Assembly: GCA_947650365.1 (NCBI GenBank)
Contig: OX393550.1
Location: 51,454,379 to 51,518,378, forward strand
DNA: 64,000 bases
Direction: 5' to 3'
From: Chamaelirium japonicum
Taxonomy: Eukaryota; Streptophyta; Magnoliopsida; Liliales; Melanthiaceae
Positions 32,658 to 43,012 of the stretch are shown here, piece by piece. The notes under the pieces were generated by a model. The model saw only the letters and a program-made list of their open reading frames with translations. It did no database searches and was not told the DNA's origin. The position numbers were made by a program, and so were the translations under genes. Within the stretch, counting starts at the first letter, position 1. Every line of letters starts with the position of its first letter.

Positions 32658-33655
32658 ACAGGAATCAGTAAGGTGAGTCAGAAATCCACCGAACAATGGA
32701 AGAAAGATCCACATATAATAGATTTTCGATCTTGCCTGTTCATCTTGAATGTAGATATCAAAAATCCTTATTCCTTTAGGTCCATTTGTGTTGACTATTT
32801 CGGCGAAGTGTAAATCTACGAAGTAATCTCCAGCGGAGAGACCGTCGAACTTGTAACAGAAGTTCCCGAAGCGTGCAGACTGATACATGGACGGGTAATC
32901 ACCGCCTTCAATTATCGGCTCGTCCGTTCTAATTACATCTCCTCCTTGAAAACAAGAATCACCCTCGAAATTTAAGCAGGGAGCTCGACCTTGGGTTGGA
33001 CAGCCACCCGCATTCACAAACATTACAATATCATCTGCCTCGGCATAAAAGAAGTAAAAAACTTCAAAAGATGAGCAAAAATCCAATTTATTCTGAGAAA
33101 TTTATTAAAAACAGGCATAAATCCCAGCTCTAACCAACATCACACCGAGGAAAAGAAGAAGATTACCAAGAAAAACAGTACGGTTAATCAAGAACTGGAT
33201 ATCACAGTTCAAACTAATTCGAATTTCAGAATCAAACCCTAAGATCTAAAACAGGGAGCCGGAAGCGCCCCTCATCCGAAACTCCAAATCCATCTTCTAA
33301 AACAAAATCCTAGGGAGCCGAGACAACCCATTAACGTATCAATGCAGATCAAGAAGAATCAGGGATTAATTAACCAACAAAGATCTTGAAATCCAACACT
33401 CGAATTTGTCCCAGATAACGATAGGAAGAAGAAGGGGGGTGGGGGGTAGAGAAGCGAACCTCGGCAGTCCGTATCCTTCAGCCCGGAAAGAACTAGCCTC
33501 GCGCCCGTATCACAAAGCATCGAATCGAAGGAATCCTGAGCGGAGACGTTCATAGCTCTCTCTGGATCTTTCATCAAGAAAGGTGGAAGGGAACCGGGAT
33601 CTGGGATTGGGGTTTGCGGGCAGGGGCTGTAGGCACTCTGCTGGTTATCTTCCAT
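27864..33655 (-). CDS. Kinesin-14 with N-terminal malectin-like domain (22 exons, about 1081 aa)
   Basis: Exons, 5' to 3': 33655-33460, 33034-32736, 32614-32443, 32359-32289, 32193-32010, 31921-31812, 31694-31595, 31491-31405, 31320-31144, 30867-30594, 30494-30333, 30251-30036, 29945-29908, 29766-29603, 29495-29370, 29282-29229, 29147-29082, 28980-28918, 28843-28781, 28653-28591, 28515-28453, 28361-27864. The sum, 3246 nt, keeps frame. A malectin-like domain (about 66-222, [10 protein letters not shown]) is followed by a coiled coil, then the neck and motor (about 406-750). The motor shows [12 protein letters not shown]-loop GQTGTGKT (about 491), [17 protein letters not shown] and [13 protein letters not shown] second coiled coil (751-920) and basic tail follow. 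KIN-14 motors are mostly minus-end-directed microtubule motors; the closest type is the Arabidopsis 'di-glucose-binding kinesin' (AT1G72250/AT2G22610). Two introns start with GC. An in-frame upstream ATG at 33751 would add 32 residues. Confidence 0.93.
28361..29147 (-). repeat. Tandemly duplicated 63-66-nt coiled-coil exons in the kinesin gene
   Basis: Five successive phase-0 exons encode [12 protein letters not shown].., [12 protein letters not shown].., [12 protein letters not shown].., [12 protein letters not shown].. and [12 protein letters not shown].., and the last exon opens with [12 protein letters not shown]. Exons 28843-28781 and 28515-28453 are nearly identical ([10 protein letters not shown]). 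The introns after them share TGATTTCT.TCTTTCAACAC plus AGTAAA. So a two-exon unit was duplicated together with its introns. Confidence 0.9.
32619..32652. repeat. CA microsatellite next to a kinesin splice acceptor
   Basis: About 17 CA units (GT on the transcribed strand) lie immediately upstream of the TTGCAG acceptor of exon 3. Length variation here could alter the acceptor's pyrimidine context. Confidence 0.9.
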
Positions 33656-33999
33656 GTGATCCGTGAAGCTCACCAACAAATTTTCGAGGAATCTCAGAGA
33701 TCTTGGAATGGAAGAAGAGAGAGGGAGAGAGGGGACGAGGTTTCCTTTCACGGTTCTTTTTCTTTGATCTCCGTTGTCTTTGGCTAGCCCCGCTCGGATG
33801 GTTCAAAATTGAAAAAATGTGACCGTTGTAAGATGTCGACCGTTGAGACGATCTCAACCATCAATTTGCCCGAGGATTCGACCTAGGTGATGGCTAACAT
33901 GTGACCAATTTGTTAGCAGGGGAGACAGAATTGTTAGCAGTGATTGCCGTTTACAGAGAAGTTGCACAGAGGAGCTCATCCTTTCGCAAGGTTTCAAAA
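33656..33999 (-). promoter_or_regulatory. Kinesin 5' leader and proximal upstream region
   Basis: This is the only space between the kinesin start codon and the Harbinger relic. It holds a CT-rich stretch around 33712-33735 (minus strand CTCTCTCCCTCTCTC), typical of plant core promoters. No convincing TATA box was seen. Confidence 0.45.
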
Positions 34000-34734
34000 A
34001 ATCGATGACCAGTCCAACACATTGATGTCATTATGCAAACCCGACAATCCGAAGAAGGCATGCGAGATTCACAGATCGTAGCTAGCTACGGCTTCGAGAA
34101 TTATAGTATTTTCACGCTTTTGGGTAATTCTTCCATTTTCAATGCATGCAATCGATGCATCCTAACATGCCTGAAAATCCTCGATTCTCACCAATTGCCA
34201 GGAGTCGTGCAATATCTTCATTGTTTGAAACACGAAGATACTCCTCCGAGAATAAAGTGATGATGGCTCTAACGAACCACTTCAAACTATCAATCGCGGT
34301 GCTTTCGCCGATTCGGACGTAATCGTCGACACAAAGTCCGCAGATGCTCCATAGGCGAGCATTCTCATCACGGCAGTAATCTTTTGAAGGCTCGAGAGCC
34401 CTAACTTTCCGCTACGGTCTCTTTTCTAAACGAAGTAGTCATCATACTCCACTACCTTTTCTTGAATCTGAAAGAAGAGAGGCCGGCTCATCCAAAATCT
34501 CCGTCGAAACATATGAGCGGGGTAGGTCGAGTCTTCTGCGAAGTAATCTTGGAAGAACCTCTCATGACCTTGAAGTCTGTTACGTTGGAGAACAACGTGA
34601 CCTACAACGGATCCACGACTTGAGCTAACCCTTGATCTTTGAAATTGTTGATATTCCTTCCACACTGGGTAGGCCAGCGTCGTCATACTCTCCTCCTCCT
34701 CGGAGCTAGATGAGTTGAGTAGCTTCTCCATCAA
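34000..34734 (-). pseudogene. PIF/Harbinger transposase (HARBI1-like nuclease), broken
   Basis: Starting at 34734 the minus strand encodes MMEKLLNSSSSEEEE, FFQDYFAEDSTYPAHMFRRR plus FWMSRPLF. After a frame change come LSSLQKITAVMRMLAYGASA, DDYVRIGESTAIDSLKWFV, LLAIGENRGFSGMLGCIDCM and, after another break, TIILEAVASYDL and HNDINVLDW. This order is that of plant PIF/Harbinger DDE nucleases. GCID carries a catalytic Asp. Stops, frameshifts and a short deletion before TIILEA inactivate it. It ends abruptly near 34000, about 345 bases upstream of the kinesin start codon and on the same strand. Confidence 0.88.
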
Positions 34735-34799
34735 ATAAAGTTTAGGTAGAAGAATAGAAGAGAAGAGAGTTTTTTATTTTGTTGTTGTGAGAATGAGCT

Positions 34800-34815
34800 G
34801 CCTATGTATATATAG
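34800..34815 (-). promoter_or_regulatory. TATA box upstream of the Harbinger relic
   Basis: Minus strand CTATATATACATAGG lies about 70 bases before the ATG at 34734, a normal distance for a plant promoter. It is probably the old transposase promoter. Confidence 0.6.
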
Positions 34816-35195
34816 AGGGAAGACCAACAAAATGTGTAACCAACGGATAGGAATCCTATCATTTGTGAAACTATGTGCACCTCAAATGGTGTGCCCAACG
34901 GATAAGAATCTAGTCAATGATGAAAAGACGCTCCACCTCAAAAGCCATGCCACAACGTATAGGATACAAACCTTTGATGGTAAGAAGTGCTACCTCAACA
35001 AATGTGTCCAACGAACAAATTATGTTACTATTAATTTTTAATGTTAACTATATTTTTCTATAAATTTTTAAAGTCTTAAATTAATTTTCTAGATTTTTTA
35101 TTATTTATGATGTTTTTTAATATTTTTATAATGATAATTTAATAGAAAGAAAAGGGTGTGAGTGGATTGTAAATTATTGAAATGAGGGTGGGTGG
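34816..35195. other. AT-rich intergenic stretch
   Basis: No gene seen. It may contain the lost right end of the Harbinger element. At 34850-35030 there are three loose repeats of CCAACGGATA/CAACGTATAGGA/CCAACGAACA with CACCTCAAA. Confidence 0.45.
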
Positions 35196-35200
35196 ATGGT
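35196..35200. repeat. Probable target-site duplication of the outer Gypsy element (left)
   Basis: ATGGT here and AAGGT at 57840-57844 agree at four of five bases. Confidence 0.55.
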
Positions 35201-37669
35201 TGTATGCACAGAAAAAGATTCGGATCGTCTTTATTGCAAACACACGAAGATTAAAAAGGCCGGGACCCGGGGACTCGGGGGTGGTGAGCCGGGTGCGGCG
35301 AATATTTGATCAGGAGATTATGGTAGAGATCCTCTGGAGGGTCCTTTTGATCCGCATCTCCACGTGGTATTCGTACGAGAGCTCTGAATGGGTTGCCCAG
35401 GACAGAGATCTTTACATGGTGAGGGTTTCTTGAGAGGCTAAGGAGTATCCGTCGTTGCTTTTGTCCCTTCCGTGCTTCACGCTTTCTTGGCTAGGGGGTT
35501 TTTGGGCTTCGTTCCTTGGTATTCGTGTCTTCCTCGATCCTTGCTAGACCTTGACGTCCTTGATCATCGGTTCGCAGCGTCGATCGTGCTTTTGGCGTCG
35601 GCTTTGGCTTTGCCTTTCGGCTTTGGCTTTGCTTTAGCGTGGCTCTAGCTTTTGCTTTGCTTTGGCGCTTGTGCTTGAACGTAGACAGGTAGAGACTTGC
35701 GATGCTTTAGCTTCCGGACTTTGCGTCGTATCGGCTAGAACGTGCGGTGCTTTGCTCGTGACCGACGTAGTTGCTTGGCTTTGACACTTGCGTTGCTCTG
35801 GTGCGGGCTTTACCGGGGCTGTTGCTTTGGCTTCTTGCGTTGGCTTTTGCTTCGGCGTTGACTCGATCTTCTTCTCGAACGGCGATGGCTACTTCTTCAA
35901 GGCTTCTTCCTGCTTCCTCGGCGGTTATGGCGTCCGCTTGACTTCTCTTCTTCTCCGGGCTTCTTTGGCGTGATCGGAGTCGAAGGCTTTGCTTTGAAGA
36001 CGACGGGTGTAGCACCAGCTTTGCTTCTCTTCTTCTCCAGACTTCTTTGGTGTGATCAGAGTCGAAGGCTTTACTTTTGAATATGGCGGGGGTAGCACCG
36101 ATCTCCGTGCGACAGTTGTAGCATCGGCTTTGCTTTGAAGACGACAGGTGTAGCGACGCTTCGGGTGTCCCTCTCCATGCTTTCTTCTTTGTGAATAGAG
36201 CGGGCGTTTTTCGAAGGCGACAGGGTAATGACGCTTCGGTCTTCTTCTCCGCTTTTGGGCTTGATCGGAGTCGAAGGCTTGTTGGAGACGACGGGATAGT
36301 GTCACTCCGATCTTCTTCTCCGGCCTTTGCTTCTGGCGTCTTCGGAGTTGAAGGTTTCTTCTTCTCCGAGCTTTCTTCTTTGTGCACGGAGTCGAAGGGA
36401 TGATCTTCTTGTGCAAGGTTCTTCACTTTGATGAGGGCTTTCAATGGACTAAGCCGGTCCCGAAGGGATAGGCTTGCACGTGTCTCGTGAAGCCTTAGGT
36501 CGATGAAGGGCGCGTCTCCTCCTTTGCAGAGCTTCTTTGCTTCTTGCCATCTGACCTAGCGACGGTTGTGGCATCGGCTTCTTCTCCGGGTGTATTTGGC
36601 GTAATTGGGGTTGAAAGCTTTGTTGAAGATGACGGGTGTAGCGTCGCTTCGGGTATCCTTCTACACGCTTTCTTCTTTGTTGGTGGAGCGGATGCTTGTT
36701 GAAGACGACGGGGTGATGCCGCTTCAATCTTCTTCTCCGGGATTTTGGGCTTGATTGGAGTCGAAAGTTTGTTGGAGACGACGGGGTAGTGCCACTCTGA
36801 TCTTCTTCTCCGGCCTTTGCTTCTGGCGTCTTCGGAGTCGAAGGGTTCTTCTTCTCCGAGCTTTCTTCTTCGTGCACGAAGTCGAAGAGGTGATCTTCTT
36901 GTACAAGGGTCTTCACTTTGATGAGGACTTTCAATAGCCTAAGCCGGTCCCGAAGGGATAGGCTTGCCCGTGCCTCATGAAGCCTTGGGTCGATGAAGAG
37001 CGTGTCTCCTCCTCTGCAGGGCTTCTTCAACCTTTTGAGCCTTCCCCCTCCCCCTCTATTTATAGGTGAAGGGGGGAGGGGAGAGATATGGGAAGATTTA
37101 TTTAAATCCCTTTAATATCTCTTCCATAATTACCCAAGATTTATGCTTCCATTGAAGAGGGGAATAAACCTTTATTTGCCTTTCTTTTCTGGCGGAGTAG
37201 TTATGGCTCAATCCTTTTTGAATTTATTTGAATCTTGCACATAAAGTCAATGGCGACCCGGCTTCGTTTCTTGTCCGTCGAATCGAGGGATCGGCGCAGA
37301 TCCACGCTTATGTAGACGTCATACACAACCTCCCCCCGCGCATGGCAGTATTTCTTTCCTTTTTCTTCTTTTCTTTCCTTTTCTTTTTTTTCCTTTCTTT
37401 TCTTTCTTTCTTTCTTTTCTTTATTCTCTTTTCTTTCTTGCATGGCCGGCCACCCCTTAAGGGGTTCGAATTTCTAGAAGGGGGCTGGGTGGGCCCCACT
37501 TGGGGATGGGCCCACCCGGCCTCTTATTTGGTGCGGGTCGGGTCCGGTTTGCCCCCCGAGTCGGTGCATGCGAGTCGAGTTCGGGTCCGGGTCCGAGTGC
37601 GTGTCGGGTTCGCCTCCGAATTAGTGCATGCGAGTCAGGTTCGAGTTAGACACAATTTATGTGTCTACA
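35201..37669 (-). repeat. 3' LTR of the outer Gypsy element
   Basis: TGTATGCACAG to GTGTCTACA in plus orientation. It contains a tandem duplication (about 36240-36535 repeated at about 36724-37030) with TCTTCTCCGG, GATCGGAGTCGAAGG and GACTAAGCCGGTCCCGAAGG words, and a pyrimidine tract at about 37350-37440. Open frames over it reflect the repeat, not genes. Confidence 0.9.
37056..37065 (-). promoter_or_regulatory. TATA box of the 3' LTR
   Basis: Minus strand CTATAAATAG within GGGGGAGGGGGAAGG-type flanks; the same box occurs at the matching place in the other LTR (about 57240). Confidence 0.8.
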
Positions 37670-38313
37670 AATGCCTCCTCAAGGATGAGTGCGCCGGCGG
37701 AAACGCGGAGTACTTGTGTACGTAGGAAACGCACAGCACTTATCCTTGATTCCTTTCTTGGATGGGATTGGGGGCTTATTTAAGAGCCACTACCCCTTTC
37801 ATCCAATGCCTTGTTTTTGCGGAGGGCTGGAGCTTGGAGACCGCCGTCAGAAGAGGCTGTCTAAGGTTGCACGCGACTTGCTCCGTCTTTCCAGTTGTCG
37901 CCTTTTTCGTCGGCGGCGGCGGCTCTTACGGGAGATGAAGGCTTCCGGCGGCTTGGAGACCATCGGCGGAAGGGGCTGCTGCTTAGGGTTGCACGCGACT
38001 TGCTCCATCTTCCTAGTTGTTGCCTCTTTCGTCGGCGGCGGCGACTCTCACGGAGGATCTGCGCTTGGAGACAAAGGCTTCTTCGGCGACTTGGAGACGA
38101 AGGATTCTTCGGTGGCTTGGAGATGATGGCCCTTGCTAGGGTTTTGATCCTCCTCCTCGTTTTGGGCTTCCTCTTGCTTTGAAGATGGCGCGAACGTCGA
38201 TGGTGGCCATTGCGCAAAGTTCGAAGGCGGCTCAGGAGAGACGGGAGCGTGAAGATGACAGTGATACGTCTCGTCGGTGGATTGTTGTCTCCTTGGTGCA
38301 GGAGCGCGAGGAT
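37670..38313 (-). repeat. Outer element internal region with a tandem repeat of about 115 bp
   Basis: Units starting GGAGACC at 37835, 37955 and 38067 share GGTTGCACGCGACTTGCTCC and TTTCGTCGGCGGCGGCG. The array continues across the inner insertion: 38252-38313 matches 45490-45560. No gene was recognised. Confidence 0.75.
38309..38313. repeat. Target-site duplication AGGAT of the inner element (left)
   Basis: Identical to 45490-45494. Confidence 0.95.
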
Positions 38314-38928
38314 TGTGGGGGGAAATTTCCGAGCCGCCTTGATCGAGAATCCCGCCCCATAGCCTTGATTGAATGTGGACGATTTGTAGAGTTAGAGAGA
38401 TGGGAGAATAGATAGAGAGAGTAAGCAATGATGACACAAGGATTGGTGACGGAGTTCGGCCTTACGACCTACGTCTCCGGGCGAGAGGTGCCACCTGATC
38501 TTCACTATAATTCAAGTCAATAAGGGGTGAGCGTTCTCTTGACAGGCCAAGAGAAGCTTCGTACAGTCGGGTTGCACGGAGCAACTAGAAGAGAATAAGA
38601 AGGGGAGAATTGAGCTCTAGCACTTGCTCTGGGATCCTCCTCCTCTGATTGAATGGCCAACCCCTCTCCTGGATGCCTTGGGGGTTCTTTTATAGCGTAG
38701 GCACGTGCCCGATATGGCAGTGATGACATGGCGCTGATGATGTGGCACTGGTTCTGGGCCTCTTTGCTGGGCCCTTATTGGGCCGTTGTTCGGGCTCAAT
38801 AAGGGGTAGGGCTTGATCTGCGAGCCTCGTAGAGTGAGCCCATGTGAGCCCAGGCAGGCTTACCCATTTGGGCCGTTGTGCGGGCCCATGCTGCTCTGAT
38901 CTGGTCCGGTACAATTTTTGCACCCACA
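38314..38928 (-). repeat. 3' LTR of the inner element
   Basis: TGTGGGGGGAAATTTCC to GCACCCACA in plus orientation. Minus-strand TATA box CTATAAAAG at about 38688-38696. Confidence 0.93.
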
Positions 38929-38950
38929 GTTACCCCCTCCCAGTCGGGTC
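38929..38950 (-). other. Polypurine tract of the inner element
   Basis: Minus strand GACTGGGAGGGGGTAAC ends directly at the LTR start TGTGGGTGC. Confidence 0.8.
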
Positions 38951-39059
38951 AGGACCCCCTGGGTCGGCTGGGATTCCATGGTGCAAACGCTTTAGGATCC
39001 TGGCGCGGTTGGCGAGGGTTGTCGGTGCCGCGGTTCGTATTAGCAGGGCTTTCTTCCGC

Positions 39060-39400
39060 CAATGCCGAGACCCTTTTTGGCGCGAGCCAAAAAGTCTCGG
39101 TTTTGCGAGGGGGTGTTTCCGAAAAAACAGTGCATTTTCCGACCGAGTGGATACCGAGAGGGTACCGAGTGCATACCGAGTGGGTACCGAGAGCATACCG
39201 AGTGGTTACCGAGACCCTTTTGGTGCAAGCCAAAAAGTCTCGGTTTTGCAAGGGGGTGTTTCCGAAAAGGTAGTGTGTTTTCCGACCGAGTGGATACCAA
39301 GAGGGTACCGAGTGCATACCGAGTGGGTACCGAGAGCATACCGAGTGCATACCGAGAGCATACCGAGAGGGTACCGAGAGCATACCGAGAGCCTTTTGGT
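39060..39400. repeat. TACCGAG repeat array
   Basis: A unit of about 155-170 bases beginning GAGACCCTTTTTGGCGCGAG occurs twice (about 39067 and 39209). Within each, GTGCATACCGAG, GTGGGTACCGAG and GAGCATACCGAG words repeat many times, about 30 in all. No coding value is seen; overlapping open frames are repeats of Thr-Glu/Arg-Tyr words. Confidence 0.85.
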
Positions 39401-39770
39401 GAAAGAAAAGCTTTTTTCTTTTTCCTTTCTTTCTTTCTCTCTTTCCTTTCTTTGCTTCTCTCTTTCTTTTTTTGTTTTGCTTGTGCTGTACACAGGAGAA
39501 TGGGGCCCGGCAAGTGAATGGCGCATCCCGTGAGGCTGCATCCCGTGAGGCTCTCTTTCCATTCTGATTGTCATTCACGTGAGACTTTGAGAGAGCAGCG
39601 CATCGCTCTCTCTCTTTCCTTTCTCTCTCTCTCTCTCCTTTTCTGTTTTTGGCTTTGACCTGCATGTGAGAGCGGACGCCCCTCTCTCTCTCTCTCTGTT
39701 TTTCATTCACGTGAGAGAGAGTCCCTCTCTCTCTCTTTTCTTTCTCTCTTTTCCCTTTCCTCTTTGGCCT
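39401..39770. other. Pyrimidine-rich spacer of the inner element
   Basis: Long CT/TTTC runs broken by two copies of CATTCACGTGAGA. No gene. Confidence 0.6.
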
Positions 39771-40661
39771 TCATCCGCGTGAGTGCAGCGTAGGCCGGGC
39801 TCGGGCTGGCGCGGCAGGAGGCACGGCAGGAGACGTAGGTCGTGTCGAGCGTGACGAGGTCGACTTGGTGTCAGCCCAGAAGGCGGAGGGCCTCCGCGTC
39901 GCTCTCCTCGAGCCTGAGCCGTTCCCTCTCGACGAAGCTCCGGCAGTGGCTCTCGCCGAAGAGTAGCTCCTCGAGCGCACCCGCCAGCCGGTCGATGTGC
40001 GCCGTGCCGGGCTCGTCCGGCGGCCGTCGCCGTCGTCTGCGTTCCGGCGGGAGCGCTTCTTGGCGACGCCGGAGAGGTTGCGGTAGTAGCTGAGGAACCG
40101 GGCCATGGAGGGGCTGACGGCGTGGTTGTGGTCGAGGCTGGCCTGCTCGAGGTGCAGCAGGCCGTCGCCCCAGAGCTTGACCCGGATGCGGGCGGGGCAG
40201 TTGGTGGTCACCGAGGTGCGCCTCCGGAACTTGGGCTCGGGGCGGCTGCGGCCGCCCTTGCAGCAAACGAGGCCGAGGTAGAGGCAGCTGCCCTCCTCGG
40301 TGAAGGAGGATCGCTGGACGGAGACGCCGAAGCCGACGCGGCGAGCGTAGCACTCGTAGAACCGGGAGACCTCCTGGTGGGTCCGGAACACCATCGTCCT
40401 CTGGGTTGGCTTGGGCTGCTGCGAAGGGGACACACGGGGTTGCCTCGGGTCACTGTGAGACAGCGCGCACGGAGGGGTCGCCTCGGTCCGCTGCGAGACG
40501 GAGTGCGCGGAGGGGGAGGACGAGTTCGGTTCGTCATCGCCGCCGCGTGACGAATTACATGAGGAGAATGTGCGGGAGGGTGTTTGGTTCACTCGACCCC
40601 CTATTCCCATTCTGATCGATTGTCGCCAAGAGCATGTACGCGTAGGCAGGGAGAGGTGCAA
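39771..40661 (-). pseudogene. FAR1/FHY3-type DNA-binding domain gene fragment carried by the inner element
   Basis: From the Met at 40394 the minus strand reads MVFRTHQEVSRFYECYARRV then GFGVSVQRSSF, LYLGLVCCKGGRSRPEPK, TSVTTNCPARIRVKLWGDG and LEQASLDHNHAVSPSMARFL. This is the FAR1 DNA-binding domain (a WRKY-GCM1-type zinc finger with Cys...Cys...His-X-His, about 40394-40080) of far-red-response transcription factors descended from MULE transposases. After SGVAKKRSRRNADDGDG the family sequence continues in another frame (ALEELLFGESHCRSFVERER, then VDLVTLDTTYVSC, the start of the transposase-like domain), then stops. So it is a frame-broken, truncated copy. It is far more GC-rich than its surroundings. 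It could instead be a relic of a Mutator-like transposon. Confidence 0.82.
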
Positions 40662-40759
40662 GTTCTTCTTTCATCCCCGGCGCTTGGCCTGCTACGAGTG
40701 GGCGCGTAACGAACCAAATTGAGGGCGTGAGCGCATCCGTCATTGCCGTGTAATTATTC

Positions 40760-41100
40760 TGATGCTAGTCTTCGAAGAAAATGAACTCGAAAACTTTTGG
40801 CCGTCGTAGTTTTTCATACGTGAGCCAGATCAATGCGTATAATATGTCGTTGCGTCGGCGCTGAAAAACTGGTTAAAGTGGACGTAAAGCGTCGGGCACC
40901 TTTGCGTGTAATATTTCCAATGTATGTCTTCGAAGAAAAAGACCTTGAAACCTTCCGACAGTCATAACTTTTCATACGCATGTCGGATGAATGCGTATAA
41001 GGTTCCGTTGTGTAGGCACCGAAAATACGGTCAAAGTGGACGTGAAACATTGTGCGCCTTGACGAGTAACTTTTTCGGTATTCACCTTTATAGAGAGATG
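40760..41100. repeat. Two-copy repeat of about 165 bp in the inner element
   Basis: TCTTCGAAGAAAATGAAC, TTTTCATACG, GAATGCGTATAA and GGTCAAAGTGGACGTGAAA blocks occur in the same order at about 40760-40920 and 40925-41085 with many substitutions. Confidence 0.7.
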
Positions 41101-41329
41101 ACTTTTAAGAACGTGCCAGCCGGATTTTAGGCTAGCGTCTTAAATATGTCTCGGCACGCGGTAACTCATCCGTTCTGTCCGACACCCAACTGCACCTAGT
41201 TACTGTGTTCACTAGGGACTGCAGTCGGGCCCCAGTGATAACGCGATGGTTACCGCGTGCTCACCCCTGATGAGAAAGGGGATTTTCTTTTTTTTTTTTT
41301 TTGACGACGCTCATCATCTGTTGGTGATG

Positions 41330-42480
41330 TCGATCTCTCCCTCTCGGTTTTCTGACGAAACCGAGGGGTGGCTTGTTGTTGATGTCGTCGCACCCCTCTT
41401 TCGGTTTTCTGATGAAACCGAGGGATGGGCTGCGGATGACGCCGAGCACCCCCCCTCTCGGTTTTCTGACAAAACCAAGGGGTGGTTGTTGATAGTGTGT
41501 TGTCACCCCCTCCCCACTCGGTTTTTGTGCGAAACCGAGGGGGGGCTGCTTGTTGATACCGACACACACCCCTCTCAGTTTTCTGACGAAACCGAGGGGT
41601 GTGCTGCTGACGGTGTGCCATCACCCCCTCCCCACTCGGTTTTTGTGCGAAACCGAGGAAGGGTTGCTTGTTGATGCCGACACACACCCCCTCTCGGTTT
41701 TCTGACGAAACCGAGGGGTGTGCTGCTGATGGTGTGCCGTCACCCCTTTCCCACTCGGTTTTTGTGCGAAACCGAGGGGGGGCTGCTTGTTGATGCCAAC
41801 ACACACCCCCTCTCAGTTTTCTGACGAAACCGAGGGGTGTGCCATCACCCCCTCCCTACTCGGTTTTTGTGCGAAACCGAGGGGGTGTTGCTTGTTGATG
41901 CCGACACACACCCCCTCTCGGTTTTCTGACGAAACCGAGGGGTGTGCTGCTGATGGTGTGCCGTCACCCCTTCCCTACTCGGTTTTTGTGCGAAACCGAG
42001 GGGGGGCTGCTTGTTGATGCCGACATACACCCCCTCTCGGTTTTCTGACGAAACTGAGGGGTGTGTTGCTGATGGTGTGCCGTCATCCCTTCCCCACTCG
42101 GTTTTTGTGCGAAACTGAGGGGGGGCTGCTTGTTGATGCCAACACATACCCCCTCTCGATTTTCTGACGAAATTGAGGGGTGTGCTGATGGTGTGTCGTC
42201 ACCCCTTCCCCACTCGGTTTTTGTGCGAAACAGATGGGGGGCTGCTTGTTGATGCCAACACACACCCCCTCTCAGTTTTCTGACGAAACCGAGGGGTGTG
42301 CCGTCACCCCCCCCCCCCACTCGGTTTTTGTGCGAAACCGAGGGGGTGTTGCTTGTTGATGCCGACACACACCCCCTCTCGGTTTTCTGACGAAACCGAG
42401 GGGTGTGTTGCTGATGGTGTGCTGTCACCCCTTCCCCACTCGGTTTTTGTATGAAACCAAGGGGGGGCTACTTGTTGATG
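41330..42480. repeat. Tandem array of 105-119-bp units built from two hairpins
   Basis: Each full unit contains CTCGGTTTTCTGACGAAACC plus GAG and CTCGGTTTTTGTGCGAAACC plus GAG. Both are short hairpins with the 8-bp stem CTCGGTTT/AAACCGAG, joined by GCTGCTTGTTGATGCCGACA and GCTGCTGATGGTGTGCCGTC. Starts at about 41691, 41810, 41915, 42034, 42153, 42269 and 42376 show the spacing; units before 41520 are shorter (about 57). Stems are kept by paired changes in some units. Confidence 0.93.
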
Positions 42481-42514
42481 CCGACACCCCATTATTGGGG
42501 CTGCTAGAAGAGGC

Positions 42515-42585
42515 CAAAAAGTGTCGGTATTGAAAATAGTGTATTTTTCGAAATTTAGCCCCATTTGAAACCGACACTTTTTCGG
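42515..42585. repeat. Inverted repeat AAAAAGTGTCGGT/ACCGACACTTTTT
   Basis: CAAAAAGTGTCGGTATTGAA and its inverse (TGAAACCGACACTTTTTCGG) flank about 30 bases. It ends the hairpin array. Confidence 0.75.
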
Positions 42586-43012
42586 TAAAACACTGGTGCG
42601 CGAGGATGTCGGCGAGGGACAATGCTACATTCGAGGGGGTTTCTTAGAGATAATCTAGGATGACGCCGCATGATGGCCAGCCGGTCTTCACCCAATGTAT
42701 TACCGTACCTGGTTACTGTATTCACCAGGTACTACGGTCACGCGAGGGTGTTGACTTGGCCAGGATCAAGGAAGCACCATTTTATCCTGTGTTACCCACC
42801 GTCGACTGCACCAGTGTGGAGACACGCACTGACAGAGTCAGACCAACCACCCCTTGACCGGCTTGGAACCGTTAGTCGTCGAGAAAAGGTGATGGCCATT
42901 GTCAATCTAATGCTTGGACCTGAGTGACAAGACTAAGCCTGGACTTTTGATCGAATGCCAATATGTCGGCGACGACATCTCGGACTTTATCTTTATGTGT
43001 CAAGGGTAGGGC
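42586..43012. other. Inner element spacer, nothing recognised
   Basis: No repeat or gene seen between the hairpin array and the 67-bp array. Confidence 0.4.

Noticed and set aside
35707-36444. 245-codon open frame (minus) in the LTR
   Set aside because: Lys/Glu/Ser-rich translation of LTR tandem repeats; the partner LTR has the same repeats with shifted frames.
38844-39533. Open frames over the TACCGAG array
   Set aside because: Repetitive peptide words follow the DNA repeat; no start context or domain.
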